Positions 34,624-46,419 of a stretch of DNA of 64,000 bases are shown here, in pieces. The number at the start of each line of letters is the position of its first letter. Positions within the stretch are counted from its first letter, which is position 1. Position numbers and translations under genes: made by a program. Source of the stretch: Sipunculus nudus (Eukaryota > Annelida > Sipuncula > Golfingiida > Sipunculidae); contig CM049313.1 in assembly GCA_026874595.1 (NCBI GenBank), positions 16,861,508 through 16,925,507 of the forward strand, read 5' to 3'. The notes under the pieces are model-generated. The model searched no databases, was not told the origin of the DNA, and worked only from the letters and a program-made list of their open reading frames with translations.

Positions 34624-37362
34624 CTAATGGACGGCGCCACAGTTTGTACACCTTCTCTCGGTCAGGAGCATGAAACACAACAGGCCGACCGGAAATAACA
34701 CGATGGCCAAAACGAGGCCAAGGAGCGTGTGGCGGTCTCTCAGCGTACCCATCTGGAACAGTCATGAAATCGGGGGTGAGGTCCTACACAATATACTAGT
34801 ATTAGCTATGAGCTCACTATTAGTATTATTAGGTCACAAAAATTTATATTGCAAAAGGTTTTTACTTCTGGAGACTGGATTTAGTGTATTTTATCATTAT
34901 AAGTATGTAGAGTTTAAAATATCTCTGAATTAAAAAAAATAACAATTATTAAACTGCGTAAACTGTTCAAGCAAGATTTAAATTTATTAGACATTCCAAG
35001 GTCGATAATCGATATCCAGACTGCACTGTCCAGATGAACTGCACAGTATAGATGGCGCTATAAGTCACTACTCTTGCCTGGGTGCTGAGACCAGAGGTTT
35101 TCCGCCCTTTTGTATGTGGCCTGGTTGGTTTTGTTAATGTCTTGTGATTGGCCCGGGCCTATGATTGGCATATGGCACAAGGCGCGAAGTTAACAATAAG
35201 CGTATCCTTCCTAACTGAATGCCAGCCATATTCGATTTTTTTAATACCGGCTTCTGTGGCTCAGGGGTAAGGCTGGGAGATCGTGAATCTCGGTCGAGGC
35301 AGTGAGATTTTTCATGGTCGGCCCTCGCCCAGGGTGAGCGCTCTGCAGGCTTAATGGGAAGACTGTGCCCATCTGTCGTGTTTCACTCACAAACGAGTGC
35401 GCCTTTCGGGGGTTCCTCTGTGTTATGACTCTGTCATCTAGATGAAACACACCCAGGGCCCGCAGGAGTGGTATACCGAACCTGGTTGACGCCAGAGAAA
35501 AATCGGATATTAGCCCCTGTCACGTAGTCTGAAACCGAAATGGAACTCTGCAGATGTACATATACTTAGTTAAGCAAAGCATTAAGAAATGGAGACGGCT
35601 TCTTCCACCAAAAAAAAATCTTGAAAAAAAGTGTGGTAGTTTAAAACGTTATATATATACGTCGTCTACACGATTTTCATCAGGGCATATGCCTTTACGT
35701 GGATAAATTATTTCCACCAAAACAGATTTTTGCCGATACTACGCGTATGTTTTCAGCCAAGTTCCGCCGGTTCATATCTCAAGAATGGATGTATGTATCA
35801 GCCTGAAATTTTGCATGGTTTTTCCGTCTTTTATATAGCTTGGTCGTTGCCCTGACAGATGGCGCAGCCTACCTTCCCGTTTCCGTAGAGTACATTGATG
35901 CCCATTCATCAGGAGTAGTTCGGCGTATCGGCCTGAAAGTACCCCCGCTAATTCATTTTCGGTAGCTTTCTCGTACACGAAACTAATGGCGCCACCTACA
36001 ACCACGTATTTGTAGAAAACATTCATGCGATTTCTCTCAGTGGTGGTTCAATGTATCAGCCTGGAATTGTGCATTTCCATAGATCCTGTATACAAGACAG
36101 GTTGTGAATTTACAGTCGATTTTGCTTGATGTCCATCTGTGCATCTGTTTAGGGTCAATATCACACATATCTCAAGAGTGGTTGGGCGTATCGGCCTGAA
36201 ATTGTCCATCTTCGTTAGATTTGTCGTACACAAATCTGGTGCTGCCGTCTACAATCAGTTTTAACTGGCGTCAATCTGTAGGACTGTGTTTGGATGAAAA
36301 CGCTTATTTCTAAGGAGTCGTCTGTAACGGTCTGAATGTTTGCATGTCCATCAATCATGGATAGTTTTTTCATACACAAAACATGGCGCCACTTACAATC
36401 ATGTATTTATCTCAGGAGTGGTTTGTCGTGTCGGCCTGAAATTTTGCAGGTCCTAAGATATAGGATGGCATAATCTTGTACACATGACTGGTGGTTACAC
36501 CTACTATAATCTTTAGTTAAGTCCATCCCTGTGTCTTTTGATACTATTGCATCTCTGTTACCAAAAATTAAGTTTGGAGGGCTCTAACGTGAGAAGGGAT
36601 TCCATGCCTCACATAATCCAAGCCTCTATGCGGCAGCGGACACCTGTGCTTGCTTAAAATATCAAATAATCTTCACTCAATGGCCTCAAGTGGACAATTT
36701 GCGCCAAATAATGTTACCCTTTACTTTAAAATGGTAAAATTGTAAATCCAAGTTTTGGCTTATGTGACAGGGGGCTATTGATAGAGCCTGCACAGATCAT
36801 AAATCATCCCAGTGTTATAGACAAAGTCGAGAGAGCGTCAATTATTCTATTTTGCACCTTATCGCATATTAGGCCTTAAATACTCAAAGTTCTTAAGAGG
36901 GGCCTAAGCCGGCATGTGCCAACGATTTTCAGACAGACTTTCAAGTATAATCCTATGAAACACAACTAAGCTTTGATAGATTTAATATAAACTGTTCTCA
37001 TATAAATATTAAATGGTAATTTTTCATCACATATTAAATGGTAAATCCATTTTTTTAGTTAATTTTATGGCTTCAAGGGAGGGAGTGGGGGCAGTTTGCT
37101 AAGAAAAATGTAAACATTTCCTCTTTCAAAGGCGGTTGATGGCTATTTCTAAATGAAATCATGAATAACTGAAGGACTGACTTACCCCGCAGGTTGGACA
37201 GTTGCCGTTTCCTCTCTGTTGGGGGGCTTGGGTTACCACGACTGTTTGGGGTTGGACAGCGGTTGTGGCGGGAATGACTGTCGTCTGCTGTGTGGCAGGA
37301 ATGACTGTCGTCTGCTGAACTGTCGTCTGCGTCATTGGGTAAACGGGAGTGTGGGTCACCAT
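34624..37362 (-). CDS. BRI3-like gene D (101 aa, two coding exons)
   Basis: Coding exon 1 runs 37362-37186 (59 codons, start MVTHTPVYPM) and ends CPTCG before GTAAGT. Coding exon 2 runs 34752-34624 (42 codons plus TAG) after CTGTTCCAG. The phase-0 intron is 2433 bp and contains a SINE and a tandem array. Exon 2 gives MGTLRDRHTLLG, a hydrophobic helix of about 21 residues (core GLVLAIVLFPVGLLCFMLL), and RRCTNCGAVH. The tail contains the unit QQTTVIPAT twice in a row, encoded by a 27-bp tandem duplication at 37264-37317. All family-defining cysteines are present, so the copy looks intact. It is the closest relative of gene C, sharing 3' flank as well. The role is inferred only from BRI3 membership. 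Confidence 0.88.
35253..35500 (+). mobile_element. tRNA-derived SINE, copy 2, in the gene D intron
   Basis: It begins GGCTTCTGTGGCTCAGGGGT and continues with TTTTTCATGGTCGG, CAGGGTGAGCGCTCTGCAGG and ACAAACGAGTGCGCCTTTCG, the same body as 23165-23412. It lies antisense to gene D transcription. Confidence 0.7.
35765..36500 (+). repeat. Six-unit tandem array of about 120-140 bp, in the gene D intron
   Basis: Diverged units each contain TCTCAGGAGTGGTT, CGTATCGGCCTGAAATTTTG and, in several, ACAAAACTGGCGCCACCTAC. Units start near 35774, 35908, 36032, 36170, 36310 and 36408. A related, degraded stretch occurs at 22245-22515. Non-coding. Confidence 0.75.
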
Positions 37363-38210
37363 TTTATATCCTATAAATTTCCAGGACTCATTATTTTACG
37401 ATTCAAAATAAGTTTTTTTATACAGCAAACAAAATCACTATACAGAATGGCTTTCTTGTGGTGTCCCAAGACATGTTTAGATGTAGCTCGGTGAATATGG
37501 GTCACTGTGACCTAATGCATGTCAGAAGCAAAAAATTTTGCGGCCCGGACCCCCCCCCCCCCCCCCCCCCAACTTCTCCAGACCCGGGGACATTTTTTTA
37601 AGGGTTTTCGTTAGTCCTCCTCGGTTGGACCCCCCTTTTCCTAAATCCTGGATCCGCCCCTGCATTTGATGGATCTTTCAGAATTCGGAAGTAGAAGTGC
37701 CAACGTCGAAAATTTATGATTTATCTAGAAAACATATAAAATGAAAAATAAGATTGAAGGTTGGGATGATAGCCTAATGTTAATTATTTAACGACATAAT
37801 AAAAATGTTGTATTAAAACGAACATGAATCTATATGCATTGAAAAAGGTATCTTGCCAAGATAATGAGCGGTTATCCTCAGAAGCAGTTTTATTCGAATA
37901 AATACAAGATTTCCAGTTCCGATGGCTATGTTTTTCTACATGTATTCAGTATGAGACTGAAAGAATATTTCCATCACAGACACGCTCGTGAAGCTTGACC
38001 AAATTGCCATATAATGTAGTATATATGCATTACCAGTTATAATCATTACATAATATAAAATAATTCCAGACATTTTGTCTGCATACGTTTTTCACAAATA
38101 TGCATTAACACCTAACCAAACAACAACCCACACCGGGAATCAACAGTTCCTTAGTAACATTTCTCCACATTGTCAAAACGTGAATGTCATGAAATAAAAT
38201 GAACTTTACC
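37363..38210 (-). other. Gene D 5' leader: UTR intron with an inserted repeat
   Basis: An acceptor (AATTTATAG) precedes 37370, only 8 nt before the ATG. A donor CGCAAAAAGGTAAAG ends the leader exon at 38210. The UTR intron (about 840 bp) contains a 21-C run (37550-37570) inside a GGATCCGCCCCTG-type element (37530-37665). Confidence 0.52.
37530..37665. mobile_element. GGATCCGCCCCTG-type short element
   Basis: It shares GACCCGGGGACATTTTTT, CCTCCTCGGTTGGACCCCCC and AAATCCTGGATCCGCCCCTG with 12500-12626. Lies in the leader intron of gene D. Confidence 0.6.
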
Positions 38211-38284
38211 TTTTTGCGTACTACAGCAGTTCTTGGCCGCCTAAAGATCCTTCTCAAAATACAGGATAGTTACATTGGTGTCCA

Positions 38285-38420
38285 GGATGATGATTTTCAT
38301 GTTTACGTCCAAACATACCCGACTGGTCCATGGAAACCACAACAGACAAATGTAGCACTGCGCATGTCAGAGGCAATTACTCTCATTACCAGGGGATTAC
38401 AGGCAGCTAATACGTGACAG
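38285..38420 (-). promoter_or_regulatory. Gene D putative promoter block
   Basis: GGATGATGATTTTCATG, ACGTCCAAACATACCCGAC and GGTCCATGGA on the plus strand align with the gene B and C blocks, though more diverged. A further GCGCATGTCAGAGGCA stretch resembles the GCATGCGCGGTTGAGAGGCA upstream of B. The double TTACGTCA block of C is not evident. Confidence 0.45.
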
Positions 38421-38831
38421 AGTTTGCTGGTTACTCCGCAACTGATTCAATATCAGGGGCTGATCTAATATTTTCAGAAGGAAAATACCGCAATAAGGCA
38501 TACAAAAAAACTTGATCTTTGGATTTGCAGCTCCCATTTTTTCGTAGATCAATTTATTTTGCAAATGACGACCAGGTACTAGATAATGTTGCTAAATTCC
38601 CTATGAGAATTCTTAAAGGTATGGAAAATGCACTTTAGTTGTATTGATCATATATACATCAGTTCAACAACTGAAGAAAGTCTTTGTATTCTCTTTGTAA
38701 ATCGGCAAAATTCAACGAATTGTGTTACGACCGGTATAAAAAATCGTTTTCGCGCACTATATTGTTTATTCCATGAGTCAGCAGAAAATTATTTTTGGTG
38801 TAATCTTAAGGTACTAGTAATTTCTAACGGT

Positions 38832-38847
38832 GGGGGGGGGGGGGGGG
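38832..38847. repeat. Poly-G tract (16 G)
   Basis: Uninterrupted run of 16 G. Confidence 0.96.
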
Positions 38848-39554
38848 AGGGGCGGAGGGTATCACCTCCTTATCCACAAAGATTCCACAGACTTGATGTA
38901 TTTACATTTCAATGTACTCTGTACATCAAAACTGTCGGGACAGCATACAATGACTTTACCTTAATTGCACTGTATTGAGAAACATGCGTGTTGCATGGAT
39001 ATATTTCATCAATAACTACACAATTTATCAAGATTTGCTCCAGTGTTTCTATTGATCTGCTGAAAACTTACTGCGGTTAATTAATTTGATTCTTTCAAGA
39101 GGTTTGTATAGGTTAACCCACATTTCTTTTTACCGGGTAATGTTATATTATAATAGATCAGGATAAATGTACTCATTTTTCAAATGACCAGCATTTATGA
39201 ACGAGCGACCACCAAAAGGTTACCAGTGACTGAACTGGCCACACAAAGTTTGACCTGGACAACACTGTTATGATGACTGGGTGCTGAATGGAGTCCGAGT
39301 ACTTAAGTCCGCGTAGTTCTAAACCGAGTACTCGAGTCTGAAAACATGACTCGGGTACTCAGATTGGCCTGCATTTTAAGAATAATAAGCAAATATTCAT
39401 GTAATCTAAATCGGTATACATAACGTGTTTATTATTATTATCCTTGTCTTTTTATTTCCAAATTTAAAATGTTACCTTGACAAGAATCGTCTTGGTTATG
39501 AGTACTCGAGTGCTCGCGTCTAAACTTACCGTTTTCAACACTAACATATAATAA

Positions 39555-39556
<2 letters not shown>

Positions 39557-39586
<30 letters not shown>

Positions 39587-39591
39587 AATAT

Positions 39592-39651
<60 letters not shown>
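39557..39651. repeat. (TA)n microsatellite with ATAATA breaks
   Basis: TA runs broken twice by AATAATA or ATAATA. Preceded by a stretch (39290-39370) with repeated GAGTCC/GAGTACTCGAGTC words, also seen at 52450-52540 and 55440-55580. Confidence 0.94.
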
Positions 39652-39652
<1 letters not shown>

Positions 39653-39784
39653 GGTCATATTTGATTTACATTATATTTACATCATACAACAAACCTGCAA
39701 GATAATAATCAGAAATACAATCACGAAGTATGAAAGTTTATTCATCCTGATTACATGAAATACAGCGTTTTTTTATAAGTTCTT

Positions 39785-40110
39785 TTTTGCCTCCGCCAGG
39801 AGGGTATGCGTTCAACCCCGTTCGTGTTTTTTTGCGGGTGTTGTTCACAACAGAACTCACGCAATCGTGCACGGAATCTCTTGCAATTTTCAGGTTATTT
39901 CAGGAATGGACCATGGAAGAAGCCAATAGATTGGTGTGGATCTGGCACATGATCCGGATTTAGGAACGTCATCAGTGAATATTCACAAATGTGGAGTCAT
40001 TCATGCACGAATGAATCTGGGAATATGGGCCGAATAAGTGATAACAAAACGGTTTTGGGAGCATCTCGTAATAGGGCCCCCACATTGGCGGAGGCTTGCA
40101 TTCCTTACAA
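39785..40110 (+). mobile_element. CCTCCGCCA inverted-repeat element, copy 1
   Basis: It begins TTGCCTCCGCCAGGAGGGTA and ends CATTGGCGGAGGCTTGCATT, imperfect inverted repeats. The body (GGATTTAGGAACGTCATCAG, ATTCACAAATGTGGAGTCA, GGGAATATGGGCCGAATAAG) recurs on the minus strand at 60477-60690. Confidence 0.68.
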
Positions 40111-40171
40111 TGCATATCTTCTAGTTATAAAGTACAACAGACGAGGGTGTTAGGGAGTCCAGAGAGAGAGT

Positions 40172-40192
40172 GGGGGGGGGGGGGGGGGGGGG
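40172..40192. repeat. Poly-G tract (21 G)
   Basis: Uninterrupted run of 21 G preceded by AGAGAGAGAGT. Confidence 0.97.
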
Positions 40193-40199
40193 AGGGTGT

Positions 40200-41397
40200 T
40201 CACATCACTACTATAGATGTTTAAAGGTTTCTTAAAATGAAGAAAAATAAAGATGAAATAACTAATTTTTTACAAGACCAATAACTGTAAGATTGATATT
40301 GTTCCTTCTATTAAAGAGATACATATACGTTAGTGTAATAACGCAAAACCGGATTACCCTAGTTTAAAATTATATATGGAAAAGATCTATGACATTGAGA
40401 AGAAAATTGCTGCCAAAAATAGCAAAACTGTCTCTCATTGGAAAAAAATGGGACACTCTATAATTTGTTTATATTGGCTGACAAAAATTAAAACCTACAA
40501 TCCATCTTTAAAGAAATTTCACCTGTGTGTGGATTTGTAATTTAAGCACGTTAAGTCTATTAGGCATGCAATTTATGCTTTGTGTTCCAGTCTTTTATGT
40601 CTATGTAAACATGTATGTGTTATAAGCATCTGTGTATGTAATTATTTGTTTTCATATTTGTAACGGTTAACAAGGTGTAATGTGATTGTTTCAATAAAAA
40701 ATACCACCACATTTAAACAGGAACCATGTCTCCCTGATGGTGTTACATTACAAGTCATTCTCAAAATCACATGCATAAACGCAATATGAATAAAAGAAGT
40801 GACACGTGACAAAGTTAACATATTTTTTAAAAATTTCGTTTCTAAAATAAAACTTAACATCTGGAATAAAATATACTATTTATGAGTCTTTTTCATTCGT
40901 GAAAATGTAGAATGGACCTTAAAGACACTAAACTTTTGCATATGTATAAAGTAAAACATTGTAAAACATTCATCATATGAATAATGAACATGGCTCCACA
41001 ACAGGCACCGTATAACGTGACTAATGACATTGTGACCTTCAGTTCTGAACTACTGCACAGAAGCCATATATATCACGTACGTATCGAGTAGACTACATTA
41101 ATAGTAAGAGCAAAACTAAAAACACGAATAAACAAATTTGATAACCAATGTAAAGTACTAAATCATGTTGTATGAAGTTGAACATTTTTGTGTTTACCTT
41201 GAATCCTCAATACATATTCAATTTTCAGTCATTAAACCAAGTTAAACTGATATATTTCTCAATTCAGCAGCCATTTTCTAAATTCCAGCGCTAGGACTAA
41301 GTATTAATTGATTCTGCCCTATGGTCATAAAATTGACCAATCACATTAAGCATTTATAAATTTTGCGGAGTGTGCGTGATAAACAGGAAATCGTCTG
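40200..41397. other. Intergenic; faint retroelement-like frame only
   Basis: Around 40365-40540 the plus strand reads KLYMEKIYDIEKKIAAKNS and HWKKMGHSIICLYWL, vaguely like a retroelement fragment, but too short to assign. The part next to 41398 is expected 3' UTR of gene E. Confidence 0.3.
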
Positions 41398-42512
41398 CTA
41401 ATGAACGGCGCCACAATGTGAACACTTCCGTTCCGTCAGGAGCATGAAACATAACAGTCCCCATGGAAACAAGACAATAGCCAGTACAAGACCAAGGAGC
41501 GTGTGACTGTCTCTCAGGTTGCCAATCTACAACGAAATCACACATAATTAAGCCACGTATATTAACCCATAGTCATGTAACATGTTACTAGACAAACATT
41601 AGATTGTAAATTCAGTTTACATCATACGTTTCTGGAAGAAAGCTTTGAATATTACAAGTCTGTTGATCAAATGTAGTCATTAACCTTAAATTTCTAAAAA
41701 TAATTATGACACACATTTTATTTATATTACAATTGGTATCTCCCTCAGTTTTCATTGTGTCTTTACCAGTTTATAACAGATACTTAAATGAGGGTATACT
41801 TTAGAATCATGGAAATCTTAAGAAATAAACAAAAATATGCAATTCAGGAAAATAAATCTATCCAAATGCAGGTGGGGGGGGGGGGGGCAGTTGCTCACTG
41901 AGAAGAATACTGAATATTAATGTATCATATGTGCTTATGCTTTTACTTAAATGCACGCTGTAATGAGTTAATCACCAAACTCCTGTGCATCTGATTTAAA
42001 ATACATCTCGATATGGTAACAATGGTATGACCAAGCAATGTGGTTGATTACACACCCAGGCCATGCAGGTGCGTTAGACACGGGGCCAAGTTGAATCCAG
42101 GATATATCATCAAAAGAAACGTGTGCTACAATTTGTCACTTAGGTTTGTAAGCATTTTTAAAATGGAGGCGATTACCTCCGCCAAATAAATTCAATTTAA
42201 AATTTTTTTTTTTTCACAAGAAACAATGAGTAAAGTTAGAATTTTCCGCTGTGGTTAATGAATACTCACTCTGCAGGTAGGGCAATTGCCCCCTCCTTGT
42301 TGGGGTGCCGGGGCAACAATGACTGTTTGTGGGTGGATGGTGGTTGTCGTGGCGGGAACAAATGCCGTCTGCTGGTGCACTTGTGGCTGTACGTGAGTTG
42401 CGGGATACACTGTCGTCTGCTGAGGGGCGGTTGTGTATGGAGGCGGCGGTGGCGGCGCATAGAACGGTTCAGGAGCCCCTGGTATAAGGTGCCCTCCCTG
42501 TGTTTTACTCAT
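41398..42512 (-). CDS. BRI3-like gene E (123 aa) with polyproline PPPY tail
   Basis: Coding exon 1 runs 42512-42270 (81 codons, start MSKTQGGHLIPG) and ends TGCAGA before GTGAGT. Coding exon 2 runs 41526-41398 (42 codons plus TAG) after TTGTAG. The phase-0 intron is 743 bp. The tail has six consecutive prolines followed by tyrosine (residues 20-26, PPPPPPY), a possible WW-domain ligand. Then come Gln/Thr/His-rich repeats and CPTCR at 77-81. The hydrophobic helix follows (core GLVLAIVLFPWGLLCFMLL), then KCSHCGAVH. With its length and PPPY tail it is the copy nearest to the vertebrate BRI3 layout, and may represent the ancestral form in the cluster. An alternative, longer 174-residue reading uses the leader exon 43676-43554, which is open and in phase. 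I prefer the internal start because it keeps the family length. Confidence 0.88.
41874..41887. repeat. Poly-G tract (14 G)
   Basis: Run of 14 G in the gene E intron. Confidence 0.95.
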
Positions 42513-43676
42513 GATGAGGTCTACTTCAAGGTGGATGGTAAACTGGCGAAGAAAGAAGAAAAACAAAATTTATTTTACACCAAATTACAAAATCTCGACA
42601 TATTTAACAAAAGAAAACTCTCTAATTAAAGTTGATAATTGTACTCTTCATGTGTCATTTCTGACTCAGTCATATCATGATCATATGTTTTTTAACATCT
42701 ACTATCGTGACCGTAATATGTATGTTCACACAATATAATTATTTTGCAATATCATTCCTATGATGTAATTGGTACTCGACATAAATATTCATGATTCTTC
42801 ACAAGTGCAACCCTAGTGATATAAATTAAAAACATTTAAAATGAAAACAAACAATTCGTGGAATTTATGACCTTAGCTTCCGCCTCCTTTTAACTTCCTG
42901 TAATCTCCATGCTTGCCTTCTCAATATGTTTAAGTTTTATTGTCTCCTGAAGATGTCTCCACATGTCATATTGACTGTGTTTTAGTTTTCATTGAAGATG
43001 TCTCCACATGTCATTATTTGTTTTGAATTTAGAGCAAAAGGGAAATTTTTGTTTTGTTTTGGTGCTGGTGATAATAAATTTTCAGGCAGACACTCTAAAA
43101 CCAATCCCAACCAAGGTATGCATGAGCGCAATCACTGACCCAAATTGGAATGAAATCAGATAATATTTAGGAAAGTTATCGCATGGAAACGAAAACCTGA
43201 CGGACGGACAGACAGACAGACCCAAATCAATGTTCCCCGTTCCGCGGAAGCGGGGGACAGAAAAAAAAATGGAAAACCAGGATCCAAAGATCATTTAATA
43301 TTTTATCACCGTATTTATGATTTTACTAATGATATACTAAAGCTCAGCAGGCACGAATCGCCCTAAGAAAGAAACGTTCCATCTAATAACCGGTAAATGT
43401 ATCGAAAAGTGTTCTCAAATATTGTACAATAATAGTACAAAAAATAAGAAAAAAAATTGCAATTATTGCACCATTTTTGATCCGTGCAATTAATTGTAAA
43501 TTAAACCGGTTTCCCAGACTGAGATTGTGAAAAGAGAAACAAATAACTCTTACCTGATATGTTGGGTCTGAATCGTGGAGCCCTGTTGTGTTGTACAACG
43601 TAAAACCTTCAAAACTCTCTTTATTAAAAGGTGGCTCGTTTGTTAGTCGCCCCTGGTTACAAATAAGGCAACTCAT
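42513..43676 (-). other. Gene E 5' leader: UTR intron and open leader exon
   Basis: A strong acceptor (TTTTTCTTCTTTCTTCGCCAG) precedes 42542, and a donor CATATCAGGTAAGA ends a leader exon at 43554. The UTR intron would be 1011 bp. The leader exon contains ATG at 43676 followed by 40 sense codons, including MSCLICNQ with one CxxC. It reads through in phase into exon 1, so it could be coding. Confidence 0.5.
43081..43262 (-). repeat. GTCCGTC-containing dispersed repeat fragment, in the gene E leader intron
   Basis: It contains a (GACGGACAGACAGACAGAC) run and flanking GCGCAATCACTGACCC text, typical of the tails of the GTCC family. The rest does not align with copies 1-3. Confidence 0.45.
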
Positions 43677-43984
43677 TCAGAACAGGCCCGCTGTAGACTT
43701 GGTCACGAGTTCATCATTTGCGTTGCCGTGACATGCCAGTACACCGAGGCCGGGATTATGTTACATAATTAAAGTTAATTAATGGTCTGCCCTTCTGTTT
43801 GGCTGAGCCGCGTGCCCTCCCGGTCTAATGGCCCACAACTGACCATTGTGGACACTCGATCAAACCACACATGGAAATTATTTAATAACAGTTGATATTT
43901 ATTATTTACTCATGTGTAAGATATTAATTTACTCAAGGATTTTCATAGAAATAATGAAATAAATATAGTTTTTTTTTAATATAA

Positions 43985-44065
43985 AAATAGGGTTGTCCGT
44001 ATAATAATAATAATTATAATAATATTTATAATAATAATAATAATAATTATAATAATAATATAAAT
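43985..44065. repeat. (AAT)n microsatellite
   Basis: AATAATAAT runs with ATT interruptions. Confidence 0.9.
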
Positions 44066-44691
44066 GAACATTTATTTCTTTGATTATCATATATTATACC
44101 CTGTATAATACTGGGATTAAAACATTTGCAAGATAATCCTAGAGTCAGGAATCAACAAATACTCTCAGATTTCTCAGATTCTGCCTATCATATGTAATAT
44201 ATACACCGATCACACAAAAGGTTATATCATTCTATTGCACTTTAGTTTTAGTCTCTTTAGTCTTTCTTTCTATCAGGTCATGATCTTATTATATTTTGTC
44301 TAAATTTAACATTATTTGTTTTAGGATCTTGTAAATTGATCTCATGGTGAATGTATTATTTGAATTTTAGTCTGTACAGTGCAACTGAGTATTACACGTT
44401 GTTCATGTTTTATTTTGGCGCTTTATAAAATTTATTAAACTAAACTACAACTATGCAAGTAATATCGCTCACCATGTGAATACATTGTGTCAAGCGCCTG
44501 TTGACCGAAACGACGGAGCTGAGAGGTATACCGGAAAAATCCTTCAAGCAGTGCACGCGCAGAAGCGTGGCTGGAAAGGACGGAAAGCGAATTAGATTCG
44601 AGTCGGAGAACTGTAAAGGCTAAACCATGTAGTTTGTTGTTTGGCATTGAATTGAATTGTTTGTGACACCAGTCCCTCTACTTTTCAGACA

Positions 44692-44696
<5 letters not shown>

Positions 44697-44735
<39 letters not shown>

Positions 44736-44745
44736 GTATGTATAT
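44697..44745. repeat. (CA)n/(TA)n microsatellite
   Basis: About 30 bp of CACACA followed by a short TATATA. Confidence 0.94.
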
Positions 44746-44749
44746 ATTT

Positions 44750-46400
44750 CTCATCTATATATGTCTTAAACAGTGTACTTAACCGACTCTTGACCGATCT
44801 GCCTACAGAAAAAATAAACTTATGCTGATTTGGCTCTCCTGGTTAAATATGTATAATATTTAAAAAAATCCAATTAGTACTTGTAGTAAAATATAGACGG
44901 CGCTCAAACAATGATGACGAGCTTTGACAAATCGTGGATACGTCTCATCCTGGTTCTTCATCAACGTGGATGAATTATGATTGCTGAGCAATCGACCACT
45001 ACAGATCACAGAAGAAACAGAACGTCAGATAGGAAATAAAGAAAATTAAACAGTAAATCAATATTCGTTCTGTACAAGATAAATGGCGCACAGAGCTCTT
45101 ATAATGTTGTAATGTTTTAAAATTATTCTTGGCGCACAAACAAGAATCCGCCATACAAGTGAACACAGGTGTTTTTGTGGTAAGAACTTTACGTAATAAG
45201 TAATATTTTGTTAGCATACGAATGTTGAATAAAACAGAAGGTGTGTCCCTGAAATGTAAAAATGTTTTGAGTTTAAAGTTTGACAGTTGAGACAAGTAGT
45301 CCCGGCTGTCCCACAATGCCAAAACAGAAGAGATTCGTTTCGTGTAGAAATGACCTTTTGTTGAAAGTTGCAGTTATCTACTTAAAACGAGCAGTTGTAG
45401 CCTGCACTATCCGTAATGACGACTTTGTTAAAACAACTAAAGTGAAGGGAACTGTGACCAAATATTGTAAGGTGTAACCAGAAGAGCCATTCCCTCTCAT
45501 GGCTATTATGGAAAAATAATGCATAAATTCAAGCCAGCTATTCACTCATCATTTTCTGCAGAATTTATGTGATTTCCATGTTTACTCTGCGTATATTTAT
45601 TAATGAACTCTAGGTAAATACAGTTATAAGGAAAGTTATCTGTGTATGAGTTTATCTTCAAACTGTCAGTAAACACGGTAGCCCTACATGTGGAAATATT
45701 GAAAAACAGAAGAAACATGTAACCTAAGTGTTTAATGATACATGGTTACAAAATGGTTTATCCAAAACTATGGTTTTGTCTGGCTTGCCGCTATGTTATA
45801 AATGTTATAAACACGTCAAAATATACAAAACAAGCAACCTGTCTGCAACGAGATCAGCATTTTCTGGCGCATCTGTTTATCAAAGGTTGAATAGACATAA
45901 GATATCATTAATTGACCACCTTAAAATATATTTAAAAGTAAGTAAATACACTATGTAATGGATAATAGAGATGGTAACCCACGCGCATACACAGTATTAC
46001 ACACACACACACACATGCACGTACTGGGGAATTGGAAGAATATCTGGTACTTGACAATCATGGTTTATTTTTAAGGTTTTATACCACTCTGCCATCTGTT
46101 GTCTAAATATACAACTAATATTATAAGGCATCATTCATTTAGGCTTGTCTGGTACAATCTGTTTACGTTTTCTTACTGCGTTTAGGGTAGTACTTTTAAA
46201 AACTTTAAAGGAGCTTGGCTTTGAAATTCAACTTGTCACGTGCGTTTAACAACATCGGACCAAAAGGTATATATTCCTTAAATTCCTAAATATCTGGGCA
46301 ATACATTAACACGGCATATGCTTCTTGGTTTGTTTCCTCAAAATTGTTTATGCGAGTACTGGTCTGCGAAAAGGACAAGCCAGTTTTTTTGTGAAAAATT
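44750..46400. other. No feature seen
   Basis: AT-rich intergenic DNA. Several 60-107 codon frames lack domain or splice support. A short CA run lies near 45996-46014. Confidence 0.4.
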
Positions 46401-46419
46401 AACCAATAAACCCGTTTAC

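Noticed and set aside
44435-44647. 70-codon minus-strand frame with protein-like composition
   Set aside because: No recognised domain, no splice sites, no homologous segment in the window. It may be a retroelement remnant but cannot be supported.
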